From the NCBI GenBank assembly GCA_964019165.1, contig OZ025271.1, forward strand, positions 3,941,570 through 4,005,569: DNA of 64,000 nucleotides, given 5' to 3'. The position numbers and the translations under genes are program-made. The notes under the pieces were generated by a model. It was not told the origin of the DNA. It was given only the letters and a program-made list of their open reading frames with translations, and did not search any database. Each line of letters opens with the position of its first letter. Positions within the stretch are counted from its first letter, which is position 1. The DNA is from Mastigias papua. Lineage: Eukaryota > Cnidaria > Scyphozoa > Rhizostomeae > Mastigiidae. Positions 15,183-25,705 of this stretch are shown piece after piece.

Positions 15183-15295
15183 CTTTACACTAGTTAGAAG
15201 AGGAAAAGAAACATTTTTGTTTGCAAAGAAACGCTTTACAGACTCTATCGAATATTCCGCACTAGAAAGTTCTATACACAATTGAAGTTCCTAAA

Positions 15296-16744
15296 ATGGA
15301 TACAGTAGACGAAAAATGTATTATTTCTGCTATCAAAGTGATTCGGAAGCAACAACAAAGGCCAGATAAAAGTTCAATAAGTGCATACTTGGATCGACAG
15401 CATGGCCTAAGCGTATCGGCTGTGAAGCAGACTATTGACCGTATGCTGGATTCCGCTGCCATATATTGCAAGCCACGAAATGGCAAGGACTCATACTACA
15501 TTTTCGACCCATTGGATCTATGTGAGAGTGAGGATGAAGATATTGACATTGAAACTGAATGTACACAAATGCTAGAGCCTCGCGACATTTCTGAGACAGA
15601 TAATGGGTCAAGCACCCACCAGTCAGTTCCTCCAGAGTTGAACACCTCAAAAAAGCACACTTGTGAGTCGCTGGACACCACGCTTGGGTTTCTTGGGGTG
15701 ATGGGAAAATTGGCTGATACAGTAAATGAATTGAATAAACAGCTTTCCACAGAAAGGGAACGAAACGAAATGCTAACATCCAAGCTAAATTTGAATAAAG
15801 ATGAGATCTTAAAACTTCGACTCCAAATTCAATTACTAGAGGCTGAAGCAAACAATAAATCTAAGGAAAAGACCCCCATGGAAAACAAGGAAAACAACGA
15901 TATTTTACCAGCACAGACCAAACTTACTTTCAGCTCCCAATGGAATTCATACGTGAAGGCAAAGAGCCAACAATACGAACAGTACCTCATTTCAAAGAAA
16001 TTCGAGGAATTAAAGTCAACGACTCCCAAAGGCCCTAATGGAATGAAAGAGAAGATCGATAAAAACAACACAGAGTGGATACCTGTGACTGGAAAGAAAT
16101 CTGAAAACATCATAAATAACAATCAAGAATCTTCTATTATCCAAAAACAGATTAAATCTACCAACCTCGATGCTGTAAAGTTAGATAGTAAAGAAAAAAA
16201 CCAGCCACTGAGTAAGAATACAGATGATGTAAGTGATGTACCTCTCTGGAGGAAAGGTACGACTCTAATCGCTGGGGATAGCATCCTTTATGGCATTGAT
16301 GAGAAAAAGATATGTCAGAATGGATCAGTGAAGGTTAGAGTGTTTCCAGGTGCAACAGTTGGAGATCTCAAGGACTATTACATCAAGCCACTGCTACGAA
16401 AGCAACCAAGTAAGGTAATCCTGCATGTTGGCACCAACAACGTAAGCCTAAAAGATGCAGATCCTGACCAAATTTTAAATGCTTTGCTAGATTTCAAAAA
16501 AGACATAGAAGACCAGATTCCAGGATGTATTGTTGTACTTTCAATGCCCACTAAAAGATTCGACAATGAGAGTTTAGGAAAGATCATAGAATCTCTGAAC
16601 AAGAAGATTTCTGATCTCGAGATCGAGACTATAAACAGCAACCATATTTCCAGAGGTGACATTGGAAGGAAAGGGTTGCATTTGAACGCTAGAGGTACAA
16701 ATAAGCTTACTCATAAGTTTATAGCTAAGTTAAATCGTCTTTAA
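15296..16744 (+). CDS. LINE A ORF1: winged-helix + coiled coil + SGNH esterase
   Basis: The 482-residue frame has three parts. Residues about 8-70 (CIISAIKVIRKQQQRPDK, HGLSVSAVKQTIDRMLDSAA, then KDSYYIF) resemble the SAMD1/KAT6-type winged helix by the RPD...I...L.R.HG...V...I..ML pattern. Residues about 135-195 form a Lys/Glu/Leu heptad-like coiled coil (ELNKQLSTERERNEMLTSKL). From about residue 318 an SGNH hydrolase follows, with blocks GDSILYGID, VFPGATVGDL, HVGTNNVSL and a late D..H-type region (GRKGLHLNARG). Esterase ORF1 proteins are known in CR1/L2-group LINEs and act in RNA or lipid association. The winged-helix call is my inference. Confidence 0.75.
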   Translation: MDTVDEKCIISAIKVIRKQQQRPDKSSISAYLDRQHGLSVSAVKQTIDRMLDSAAIYCKPRNGKDSYYIFDPLDLCESEDEDIDIETECTQMLEPRDISETDNGSSTHQSVPPELNTSKKHTCESLDTTLGFLGVMGKLADTVNELNKQLSTERERNEMLTSKLNLNKDEILKLRLQIQLLEAEANNKSKEKTPMENKENNDILPAQTKLTFSSQWNSYVKAKSQQYEQYLISKKFEELKSTTPKGPNGMKEKIDKNNTEWIPVTGKKSENIINNNQESSIIQKQIKSTNLDAVKLDSKEKNQPLSKNTDDVSDVPLWRKGTTLIAGDSILYGIDEKKICQNGSVKVRVFPGATVGDLKDYYIKPLLRKQPSKVILHVGTNNVSLKDADPDQILNALLDFKKDIEDQIPGCIVVLSMPTKRFDNESLGKIIESLNKKISDLEIETINSNHISRGDIGRKGLHLNARGTNKLTHKFIAKLNRL

Positions 16745-16745
16745 C

Positions 16746-19724
16746 ATTGTTGATACAACTGACGGCCAGGCTCAATGCTTACAAATTATAGAAAATGTAA
16801 GTGAGGTAGATCTATATACTAAGTATTCTAAAGAATTTAATGCTTCCAATAGTTCTAACGTTCATCAGCATACTGAACAAAAGAAAGGGCTTTTCATTGC
16901 ATCCTTGAATATCAATGGTCTTCACCGCCATCTTGATGAAATTTCGTCTTTTTTAAATGGAAAAGGCATTCATGTCCTTGCCTTGAATGAAGCAAAGGTG
17001 GACAATTCATACCCCAAGCAGCTTACAAATATTTTAGGGTATCAACAGGAACGTAAAGATAGAACTGCCCGTGGGGGTGGAGTTGCGCTATACATAAGGG
17101 AGCCAATTCAGTACACTCGCCGTACTGATCTACCCTCTCAGGACCTTGAGCTCATTTGTGTAGAAATACTACCCCCTAAAAGCAAATCATACATTGTGAT
17201 AGCTTGGTACCATCCTCCAAGTGACCCTGTTGAATCTTTTAACAAACTTGAGACTATCCTCTCATACTTAGATCAAGAGGGCAAGGAAATTATTTTACTT
17301 GGCGACACAAACTGCAATTTTGCGAAGAAAACTGTTGACCTATCAAATGACATGAATGCAATGCATCTCCGCAGAATCTATAACCTGCTGGGCCTTACTC
17401 AACTTATAGAGGAGCCAACAAGGGTTACCTGTGAAACAGCAACGCTAATAGACCATATTGCCACGACTTGCCCTATTAATATCTTTAAATTGGGAAGTCT
17501 AAAGCTTGCACTTAGTGACCATTACATGGTGTATTGTATTAGGAAGTTAAATGAGTCCATTAGCAAGAACCATAAGTCCATAAAAACACGAAATATGAAA
17601 AAGTTTTCTGAGGAAGCATTTTTGAGAGATGTTGCTTCTATTGATTGGGTGCAAGCTTTGGAGTTCTCTGGTGATGCAAATCTCCTTGTGCAACAGTTTT
17701 CAAATGAATTTTCTCGGGTGATTGAAAAACACGCACCACTTCGCCAAATTCGTGTTTCAGAAAAATACTGTCCTTGGATAAATTCTGATTTAAAGAACCT
17801 GATTAGGACTAGGGATCGACTCAAAAGGTCTGCTGTGAAACATAAATCACAACACTTGATGAACTCCTATAAGCAATATAGGAATCGAACAAATGCCTTG
17901 AACAAAACGTTAAAAAAGCAATATTTCTCAGATAAAATCAATAGCAGTAAGGGAAATATGAAGGACTCTTGGCAGACCCTTAATCAGTTGCTGAACAAAC
18001 GATCCCAATCTACGAATATCGTCAGCTTGAAAGAATCTAACCAAACCATTTTCGACAAACAAAGTATTTCGAATAAAATAAATGAGTACTTTTGTTCCAT
18101 TGGAGAAAAGTTAGCTGCAGATATTGCTCATACTTCAAACCCACTTCTTTCTAATGAAATTAGTGTTAATGGTGGCGGGAGGATCTTTGATTTCAGGGAA
18201 ATCAATGAAAGAGATATACATGATGCAATGTTTAAGATTAAAGTAAAGAAAAGTTTTGGTAACGATAACATCTCGGGCTATTTTCTAAAGATTGCTTTTC
18301 CATGTGTTTCTAGAATACTAATACTAATATTCAATGCTTCTATTGAAACAAATACGTTTCCTGTTAGCTGGAAGATCGCTCGAGTTACCCCGATTTACAA
18401 AGAAGGTGAAAAGTCAGAAAAGTCCAATTATCGACCAATATCGGTGCTACCTGTTTTATCTAGGCTTTTCGAGAAACTTATCTATGACCAGCTGTACCAA
18501 TACCTAGAACGGGGTGGGTTCCTGACTTCAGATCAATCTGGATTCAGGGCCTTACACTCATCAGCCACTTGTTTACTGAAATGTACTGATGATTGGTACA
18601 GAGGTATGGATGAAGGACATTTAACTGGTTTAATATCTATTGATCTCAAAAAAGCTTTTGATACTGTTGATCATGAAATCCTTTGTCAACAACTGGAGCA
18701 TTATGGTGTTGTCGGTAAGGAACTATCGTGGTTTAAATCTTACCTTAGTAACAGAAAACAATATTGTCGAATTAATGGTGTGGATTCAAACATAAATGAT
18801 ATCAATATAGGTGTTCCACAAGGGTCTTGCCTAGGTCCACTCTTATTTCTTGTTTATATAAATGACCTTCCTTGCATCTTGAAGAGCTCTAAAGTTTCTA
18901 TGTATGCTGATGATACAAGTATTTATCAATCTTCTAAGAACATTACGCAGTTAAATACAGCTTTAAATGAAGAACTTCGGAGGCTCGACAGGTGGTTGAA
19001 GGGGAATAAGTTATCTCTTAATGTAGCTAAAACTCGCTCCTTGTTAATAACCACGAAACAAAAGAAGAAGTGTCTCATGGCTTCGAACCAAGCCTTTCAG
19101 CCTTCTTTTCGTGAGGAACATATAGAAGTTATATGCAACACTAAGTATCTAGGTGTTCAAATAGACGAAAATCTGACATGGAAGAATCAGATAAAATCAG
19201 TCACTGAGAAAGCTTCTCGTGCAATTGGCTTTCTAAAATATGCCAAGCAGTTTCTCCCCGAGACAATTGTAAAAACTCTTTATACTAGCATCGTTGAGCC
19301 TCACTTCCAATACTGCTGCTCTGTTTAGGGCTGTTGCAATTCCACGGACATCTTACAATTGCAGAAGCTCCAAAACAGAGCAGCACGCATCGTGACCAAT
19401 AGTCCTTTTGATGCTTCAAGCAAACCTCTGACCCAAAGCTTAGGTTGGAAAAGAATTGAAGAGTTGATTGATAGACAAGTAAATCTAACAGTCTTTAAAT
19501 GCTTAAACAGCACTGCTCCCAAATACCTTTGCGATATCTTTACTAAAAACACTGTTTATGCCACACGTAGTCTTCGAAATACAAATACTGACTTGCGGCT
19601 GCCGTTAAAAAGCTCTGCTAACGGTCAGAAGTGTTTTTCATTCAGACGTGCGAAATGTTGGAATGGTCTTTCAACCGAGGCCAAACAAACTACTTCAATT
19701 AAAGCCTTTAAGTGCCTAATTTAG
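16746..19724 (+). pseudogene. LINE A ORF2: endonuclease-reverse transcriptase with one stop
   Basis: The frame is open immediately after the ORF1 stop, without an early ATG (first ATG at 16905), suggesting coupled translation. Endonuclease motifs are ASLNINGLHRHLDEI, NEAKVD, LLGDTNCNF and LSDHYMVYCIR. RT motifs are NYRPISVLPVLSRLFEKLI, DQSGFRALHSSATCL, SIDLKKAFDTVDHEI, GVPQGSCLGPLLFL and the catalytic MYADDTSIY. The C-terminal thumb and tail have LQNRAARIVTNSPFD and FSFRRAKCWNGL. A single TAG at 19326-19328 interrupts the frame within CCSV*GC, where tryptophan is usual in relatives. Otherwise intact. Confidence 0.85.
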
Positions 19725-19897
19725 CCTAGGTCAGTGTATTTACCTTTTACACAGAAATATATCTACAGGCTATCCTGATCCTTTTAAATAGTATATTTTT
19801 CTTTTTTTTTAGATTTGAGATTTATAATTAGGTAATTAGATTTTTAAAAAATTGTTATTAGGTTTTTTGATATGTAATTTATTTATTTAGTGTAGAC

Positions 19898-19941
19898 GGA
19901 GGGCTCCTTGTAAATCAGTGACTACTGAAGGGCCACCCTCC
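19898..19941 (+). other. 3'-terminal hairpin of LINE A
   Basis: ggagggctcc and gggccaccctcc can pair to form a GC-rich stem just before the A-rich tail. The same structure is present at 49238-49280 in LINE B, with a different loop. It is probably the RT recognition structure for target-primed reverse transcription (inference). Confidence 0.6.
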
Positions 19942-20099
19942 TTAAAAATTTGAAATGAATGAAAATGAATGAAAATGAAATGAAATGATGTTAAAGCATA
20001 CGTATTTGACACTTTTTACCTTAGAAAAATTTGAAATTTGTACTCATTCCATTTACGTGAAAAGTCTGTTGGTACTACAGAACTTCACTATAGCACGAA

Positions 20100-22090
20100 A
20101 AAGCTGAAACATTCTTTTAGCATACTGAAAGCTTTTTTCGTCCGACACTCGTCAGAGTATGAAACGTCGGATAACGACCGAAAGGTGAACCGAAATATAT
20201 AGCCAGATGCGGGTGCACGTGATATGATGAATAATGCGTCCATTTGGCCCTATGATTGGCCAATTAGCACCTATTCACCATTGTTTACTTGAAGAGTCCA
20301 AGTGAGAAAATGAACTCTTTTTGTTTACACAAGACTGGGTTTTGAGTCTTGATGTAAACCGATTCCAAAACACCTAAATGAAAGGACGATCTTGCTTGCC
20401 CAATGATCCGAAAATTATCGTCTGTATATGTTTTGGCGCATTCTGGATTTGTTAGAAGATGTTGTCCTATGGCCGAATCACTTTTCATTTTAGAATTAGA
20501 GTTTTTACACGTACGAGGTGGCTGTTCTCTTGTTGTAGTGTTTTTCGTCCTGATGCTCGTGGGTACATGTTGTTTTATTCTATCTGCTAGCCTCTGCGTA
20601 GTGCGCCCTATGTACCGAGCTTCACATCGGCACGAAAATTCGTAAACTACACAACGTTTTTGAGTGGTAGGAACGCTATCTTTTTTAGCAGATGGTAGCA
20701 TGACCCTAGTATTATAAGCCGCACGGGGCTTCACAGCATAGAAACAAGATGTAATGGCTTTATTAATTTGGTTTTCAAATTTTGATGAAATATTTCCAAT
20801 CCAGGGTAATTTCAGGTAAACCGGGCACTTTTCAGGACCAAGCCGTTTTTCTGATGAAATGTTGGCTAGTTTTTCCTTAATATAAGAAACAAGGACATCT
20901 TCTGGATATCCATTGTCAATTAAAAGTTGTTTTATTGTGTCCAGCTCAGAATCTAACTTAGTTTTAGAGCAAATCATAAGTGCTCTATGAACTAAAGTTT
21001 TGATTAGGTTGATTTTCCTAGCTTTTGGGCTGAAGGAATTCCAACGGATGTATTGACCAGTAAACGTTGGCTTCCTGTAAATGCTGGTGAGAAATCCAGT
21101 GCCCCCTTTCTCCACCGAAACATCTAGAAAATTCAAGGAGTTGTTTTGCTCCTTCTCTGCTGTAAATTTTAGGGCTGGATGTAGCTGGTTGAGGTTTACA
21201 TGTAAACGATCACATTCCAGCTCCGAACCGAAAATGACAAAAGTATCGTCAACATAACGAAAGTAGACACCTGGTTTTACGGTGTTATTGAAAAGTCTAC
21301 TTTCATGAAAGCCCACGAAAATATTTGCTAAAGCTGGCCCCAAGGGACTACCCATTGCCACTCCATCTAATTGCTTATACATCTGGTTGTTAAAACTAAA
21401 TTCCACTCCTCGCGTAGCAATTAGCATCAATTCTTTGAAGGCGTCCTCAGGGAATGGAGGGCAATCAAGGTGACCTTGATGCAAAGCCTCAGCACAAATC
21501 CCTATGGTCTCATCTAATGGCACGTTGGTGAATAGACTGCTGATGTCAAAAGAGCACAGAAATGTTTTGGCAGGTTCAACGTTGTAGTTTTGAATAAAGC
21601 TGGCAAATGTAAACGAATCTTTTACGCAATTCGAGGAGTAGAGTTTTAGGACCGGGGCCAAAACTTCTAATAACCATTTAGCATGTTCATGTTGAGATGA
21701 GCCAATCATAGATAAAATAGGCCGAAGTGGGATGTCTTCTTTGTGCGTTTTCGGTAAGCCATACATACGTGGGCGCTGTGAGCCGGTGGGTCGAATCAGA
21801 TCATAAATATCACGAGTCAGGATTTTTTAGTTAACTAAGTCTAAGAGACGTTTTTGTAACTTCTGCTCGGTCTTGGCCGTATTATCGTGCTGATCAACAC
21901 TGCCCATGTTCAAAAACTTGGTTTTATCATTGAGAATGTTGCCCATCTTTTGGATGTAATCACCTTTGTTTAAGATGACGACCCCAGATCCCTTATCAGG
22001 TTTTGTGATTAGGATCTGTTCATTAGAACGCAAGGATTTAATAGCCTGAAAATGTTCTTTATGCATACTAAAGTCTCCTAGGTCGACTGG
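20100..22090 (-). mobile_element. Penelope-like element (GIY-YIG type)
   Basis: The - strand carries a Penelope RT joined to a GIY-YIG endonuclease. Beyond the stop lies a terminal region with a hammerhead-like motif (20131-20171). The right limit is set at the junction with a LINE fragment near 22090. It lies antisense within intron 3 of the BCH-domain gene. Confidence 0.8.
20131..20171 (-). ncRNA. candidate hammerhead-like ribozyme motif of the Penelope element
   Basis: On the - strand the core blocks CTGACGA and, after a short spacer, GAAA occur in hammerhead order. They sit inside a tccgac...gtcgga inverted pair. Hammerhead motifs are known in Penelope-like elements. Stem II would be only two pairs and the cleavage-site triplet is not clear, so this is a candidate, possibly a decayed one. 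Confidence 0.35.
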
Positions 22091-22114
22091 AGTGCCACAG
22101 TAAGCGTGTGCCAA
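20285..22114 (-). pseudogene. Penelope-like RT + GIY-YIG endonuclease
   Basis: The C-terminal 493 codons (21766 down to 20285) are open. RT motifs are YGLPKTHKEDIPLRPILSM, CSFDISSLFTNVPLDETI, QLDGVAMGSPLGPALANIF and the catalytic FRYVDDTFVIF. Next come LNFLDVSVEK, IYRKPTFTGQYI and the linker. The GIY-YIG nuclease is read as VVYEFSCRCEARYIGRTTQR followed by LADRIKQH. The N-terminal part (22114 to 21830) has ILITKPDKGSGVVILNKGDY, the usual Penelope N-motif, in the same frame. It is separated by an in-frame TAA at about 21827-21829. The true N-terminus is missing; the codons near 22114 already belong to the junction. Confidence 0.85.
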
Positions 22115-22500
22115 ATCGCTTAGCTTGGCTTAAATCACTTAGCATTCCATTTACCTGAAGCCAACAGAGTAGCTTTTGGAGATCATTTTCTATCCTAATG
22201 GTAACCATGGTAGCATGATAAATATGCATGCTACATGAGTACAAAGTAGTATCATCTGCATAGTTCCACACTTCAGCTCCCTGGCCCATAAAAAATATAT
22301 CATTTATGAAGATATTCAACAGGAGCGTTTTAACTACTGACTCCTCCTTTTGCTAAGTGATGGGTCCCTACATGAAATATAATTCTTTCCAATACGTTTC
22401 GTCAGATCTGCTAGATCAGGAATTGGTCTGTAATTTACTTTTCGGCAAGAGTCAACATTTTTGAAGATTGGGGTAGCATCAGTTTTCTTTTAGCTTGCCC
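22095..22500 (-). pseudogene. non-LTR RT fragment, decayed
   Basis: On the - strand, NIFINDIFFMGQGAEVWNYA followed by DDTTLYS gives the catalytic YADD of a LINE RT, then a WLQVNGM thumb segment. A weak NYRP-like motif lies further right (about 22430). It has multiple stops, no defined ends, and directly abuts the Penelope element. Confidence 0.6.
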
Positions 22501-22738
22501 GTAAAACAGCAGTTGCTAAAAGCTGCATTGTTAAAAACAGCATATGCATATCACCACAGATTAAAATGACTCATACACACAAGGAAAATTCTCACTTTTC
22601 AACCCGGGTTAACTTTCCTCGTGTAAAGGATATCTAAGCTGCAGTTGGTTTAATAATATTGTCACGTACGCTGTTATCCCTACTCGTTACGTCACAGGAT
22701 CGTCTTTGATGTTTTCACAAGTCTTTTACTTATTACAG

Positions 22739-22825
22739 ATTAAACAAGAATCTCAGCACTCTTTATATCGTTCATCCAGACTTTTGGCTTAAAACAATGG
22801 TTCGTTTGTACAAGCCATTCATGAG
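22739..22825 (+). CDS. BCH-domain gene, exon D
   Basis: Acceptor tattacag precedes and donor gtatgg follows. In phase 2 it reads RLNKNLSTLYIVHPDFWLKT, then MVRLYKPFM. This is equivalent to [20 protein letters not shown] in vertebrate BNIP2-family proteins, the most conserved block of the BCH domain. It ends in phase 2. Confidence 0.92.
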
Positions 22826-23201
22826 GTATGGTTTCCTTTTTTGAAGAAGTTTTCATCTCGTACGCTGTATCTGTGATGAGTCATTTTCCTGTCTGAAATC
22901 GCTTGTTTGTTAGGTTGGGTTATGTCTTTTCAGCATTATGAATCACATTAATTAATCAATTACTTATCACTAATTCTGCACGATCTTGCAATTTTTTGCA
23001 CTAATTGTTCTGCATGAAATGTGTCTTCACAAGTATTGGAGTATACAAGAGTTCTTTGCCTCTTGAACTACACGTTATAAAACATGATTTGTTTGTAAAA
23101 CATCAATTGTATGAATTTTCCTAATCTTATCTGCATAGCTACAACGCTCTATTGTTTTATATATCGGTATAATCCCCTTTAAACTGTCTTCTTTATTTAA
23201 G

Positions 23202-23300
23202 CTCAAAATTCTCCAGGAATATCGAATTCATCAAGTCGTTAAGAGAGCTCAAACGTCATCTCTCACTCGAGTATATTTTCATTCCAGATGAAGTTAAAAG
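23202..23300 (+). CDS. BCH-domain gene, exon E
   Basis: Acceptor tttatttaag precedes and donor gtttgg follows. It encodes SKFSRNIEFIKSLRELKRHL, then SLEYIFIPDEVKR, matching the end of the BCH domain (SKFSSKIKYVNSLSEL...IPE). Phases agree on both sides. Confidence 0.9.
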
Positions 23301-24420
23301 GTTTGGATTTATTATCTATTTTTGAAACTCTGAGGGTTAACTTGTTGCTGATTTTACTTAGTGTACACATAAGTCAAAGCTTCTTCTTGATTTCATTTCG
23401 AGAAGTAAGTTCTCTTTCAATATTTGATGCGAGAAAAACACCCTCACATCAAACATTGCAAGCATGACTTATTTCACTCACAGCAGCTGACTTGAAGGTG
23501 TGTTTCTTCAAAAACTTATTGGATGATATGGCATTTTACTAGTGAGATTTTCTTGCGTAGAATTTAGAAGCTCACGATTGTATCATGGAGGTGTGCTAGG
23601 TCTTTTCATTTTCCAGTAAATTTTCAAGTAGTTCTGAAGCATACTAACCGTTGTGAACTCGTTAGAGGTACGTCAGTTGGAAGGCGTACTTCATTTTCTG
23701 TTACAATAAAATTTATGTTGTCTTTGTTGGTACAGTTCTTTGAAAGTCAGCTGTTTGCAACTATGTCATATATCAATGGTAAAATATTTCTATTCACATT
23801 TGTCATTTGATGCCTTAAAACATCTATAACGCTGAGGTGTCAATTTCTCTAACAAACATATGAACTTAAGTAGATGCAATAACGATTAAAATTAATATTG
23901 TACATAATGATAAGAATTAATAGCGCGTTTTAATTTAGGAATACATGTCACTTGAGGATTCCAATTATGCATTTATTGTTATTATTGAGATTGATCACTG
24001 TAATGTTTCACCTGTTTTGAATGAAATGAAAGTTGTGTCCTTTTCATGGATGTCGACTCTGGTATGAAGATAGTAGCTGTTCGGTGTCATTTTTCATATT
24101 CTGGCAGTTTCTATTTGAAAGCTTTGATACTTTTATGACGTTAAATTTTTTCCTAGGAACGATCCGGATGCTGAGTATTGGCTATTCCGATAGCTGTAAT
24201 GTTAAAACGTCAAATATTGTCTCTCGTATTTATAGGAAAATTTTCTTTTTGAATACTTGTAGAATTTAGCAGGAATAGGTTCCGTACCTTCATTTACATT
24301 TGAACTGTCTGTTGAGCACACATTACCGACAAGTGTTGGTCTTTTACCTAACGCAAACATGCAACTATGATGCTGTCGATGATACAAATAGACTGGCTTA
24401 AATTGTTCCTCATTGTGAGT

Positions 24421-24476
24421 ATGTATGGAGACGCGTGGCTTGATATCTATGTATGGAGACGCGTGGCTTGATATCT
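24421..24476. repeat. 28-bp tandem duplication
   Basis: Two identical head-to-tail copies of a 28-bp unit (atgtatggagacgcgtggct...) sit in the intron. No function is inferred. Confidence 0.9.
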
Positions 24477-25094
24477 ATGTGTGCGAGCATAGGCAATGAA
24501 TTTTTCACGACAATAACTTTATAATATGGACTCATTCCCCCGCATTGAAAGATGTTGTCTCGTCTCGTTGTGTCAGGGCGCAATACATACTATGTGTCAT
24601 TCCCTTGAACAGAGAATTTTATATCGTTTTGTATAAGTTTTTCAGGACAGGGCGCGTTTCATGTCATATATACGATACTAATTAATTTATTCTTAAACTA
24701 CCTCTTTGGACTTTTGTAATTGATAGCCATTTCTAGTTGTCATATTTATATGGAATTTACACACTTGTTTGACGTAGTGGCAAGTAAGTAATTAACTAGT
24801 AATTAATTGTTATTTATAAATGTAAATCAATTTGTAGAGAATTTGTTTGGATATTTACTAAATTTCACTCGATATATGAAGTTTTAGAGTATTTTATAAT
24901 TTGCGTCATAAGACTTACGTCATTTTCACTTGTCATATAACCCAAGTATCAGCTCCTAATAGGATAGCACTAGTTGCACTTGCCCGAAAACTATGTTGGT
25001 GATAAATTAGGCACTTTTATAACTATTGGTACACCCTTTTAAAGGGCTGATATCATGTCTTCTTTTTCACTTATCGAATATATTCTCCGTTGTA

Positions 25095-25212
25095 AATTCG
25101 AGCCAACAGCGGTTTAATGGCAGGGGAAGTTTATATTTCCTGCTGGAGAAGCTTGGCTCATATCTGTCTGCCCAAAATAATCTAAGTAATGTAATGTAAT
25201 GTAAAGTAATAT
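25095..25212 (+). repeat. possible SINE 3' end
   Basis: A hairpin (gagccaa at 25100-25106 with ttggctc at 25153-25159) is followed by a taatg repeat tail to about 25210. No A/B box of a Pol III promoter was found, so the assignment is weak. Confidence 0.22.
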
Positions 25213-25593
25213 ATAAGTGAGTGTGTGACAAACTATTGTACTGTTTCTACCGTTTTATCCAATGAATTACGGAAGGATGTCTTATTTCTACATTTTCAAA
25301 GTTCTTCTATACCTATTATGGTTAAATTGAAGCTTGATTCCTTTAAGATGTTTAATTAGCCGCTGAGCTATTAGCTTTATGTGCGAACTATGATTCAACT
25401 TCTTTTCTATTTGTTATTTGCAAACCGCATTCCAAGCATAATTGTTGTTACCGTTCAGACTGATCCAAGTACACTAAATGTATCTTCGTGAAGGACATCC
25501 ATGTAATTTACTTCTTATTACTTAAATTATTTCATGTGCAAGTTTCTGGTTACAGTGCCATGTTAGATATTTTCCTTCATTTTCCACACATAG

Positions 25594-25705
25594 GCTAAAA
25601 CCATGGACAAATGCCTTGACTCGTATGCAACTTCTTAAGAGAAAAGATGACAACATCTCGTTGCAGTACATTTTACCAAAGTTGGAAACATACTTCTGTT
25701 TATAG
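25594..25705 (+). CDS. BCH-domain gene, terminal exon F
   Basis: Acceptor cacatag precedes; the required phase continues exon E and reads LKPWTNALTRMQLLKRKDDN, ending with a TAG at 25703-25705. The tail is lineage-specific (no family match), as C-terminal tails of BCH proteins vary. Phase agreement and a sensible stop support it, but another splice choice is possible. Confidence 0.55.

Larger units (their letters stand above)
11030..15195 (+). mobile_element. BEL/Pao LTR retrotransposon, internally deleted and lacking a 3' LTR
   Basis: A gag-type ORF is followed directly by the end of RNase H and a complete integrase, so protease, reverse transcriptase and most of RNase H have been lost. The 3' side stops shortly after the integrase stop codon, where LINE A begins. 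The element sits in intron 3 of the BCH-domain gene, same strand. The two remaining ORFs have no stops, which points to a fairly young deletion derivative. Confidence 0.8.
15196..19985 (+). mobile_element. LINE A: CR1/L2-like LINE with esterase ORF1
   Basis: There is a two-ORF layout: a DNA-binding/coiled-coil/esterase ORF1, then an endonuclease-RT ORF2. The 3' UTR ends in a GC-rich hairpin (19898-19941) and a repeated gaatgaaaatgaa-type tail. The 5' boundary is placed where BEL/Pao similarity ends and could be anywhere from 15185 to 15290. Only one nonsense codon was found, so the copy is close to intact. LINE B (ORFs 44764-49111) is a diverged relative. Confidence 0.8.
23301..25593. other. 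last intron of the BCH-domain gene; no gene
   Basis: AT-rich, with no coding frame of note. It contains a 28-bp tandem duplication (24421-24476) and a short hairpin with a SINE-like tail (25100-25210). Confidence 0.5.

Noticed and set aside
15432..16122. Several - strand frames under LINE A ORF1
   Set aside because: Shadows of the ORF1 coding sequence.
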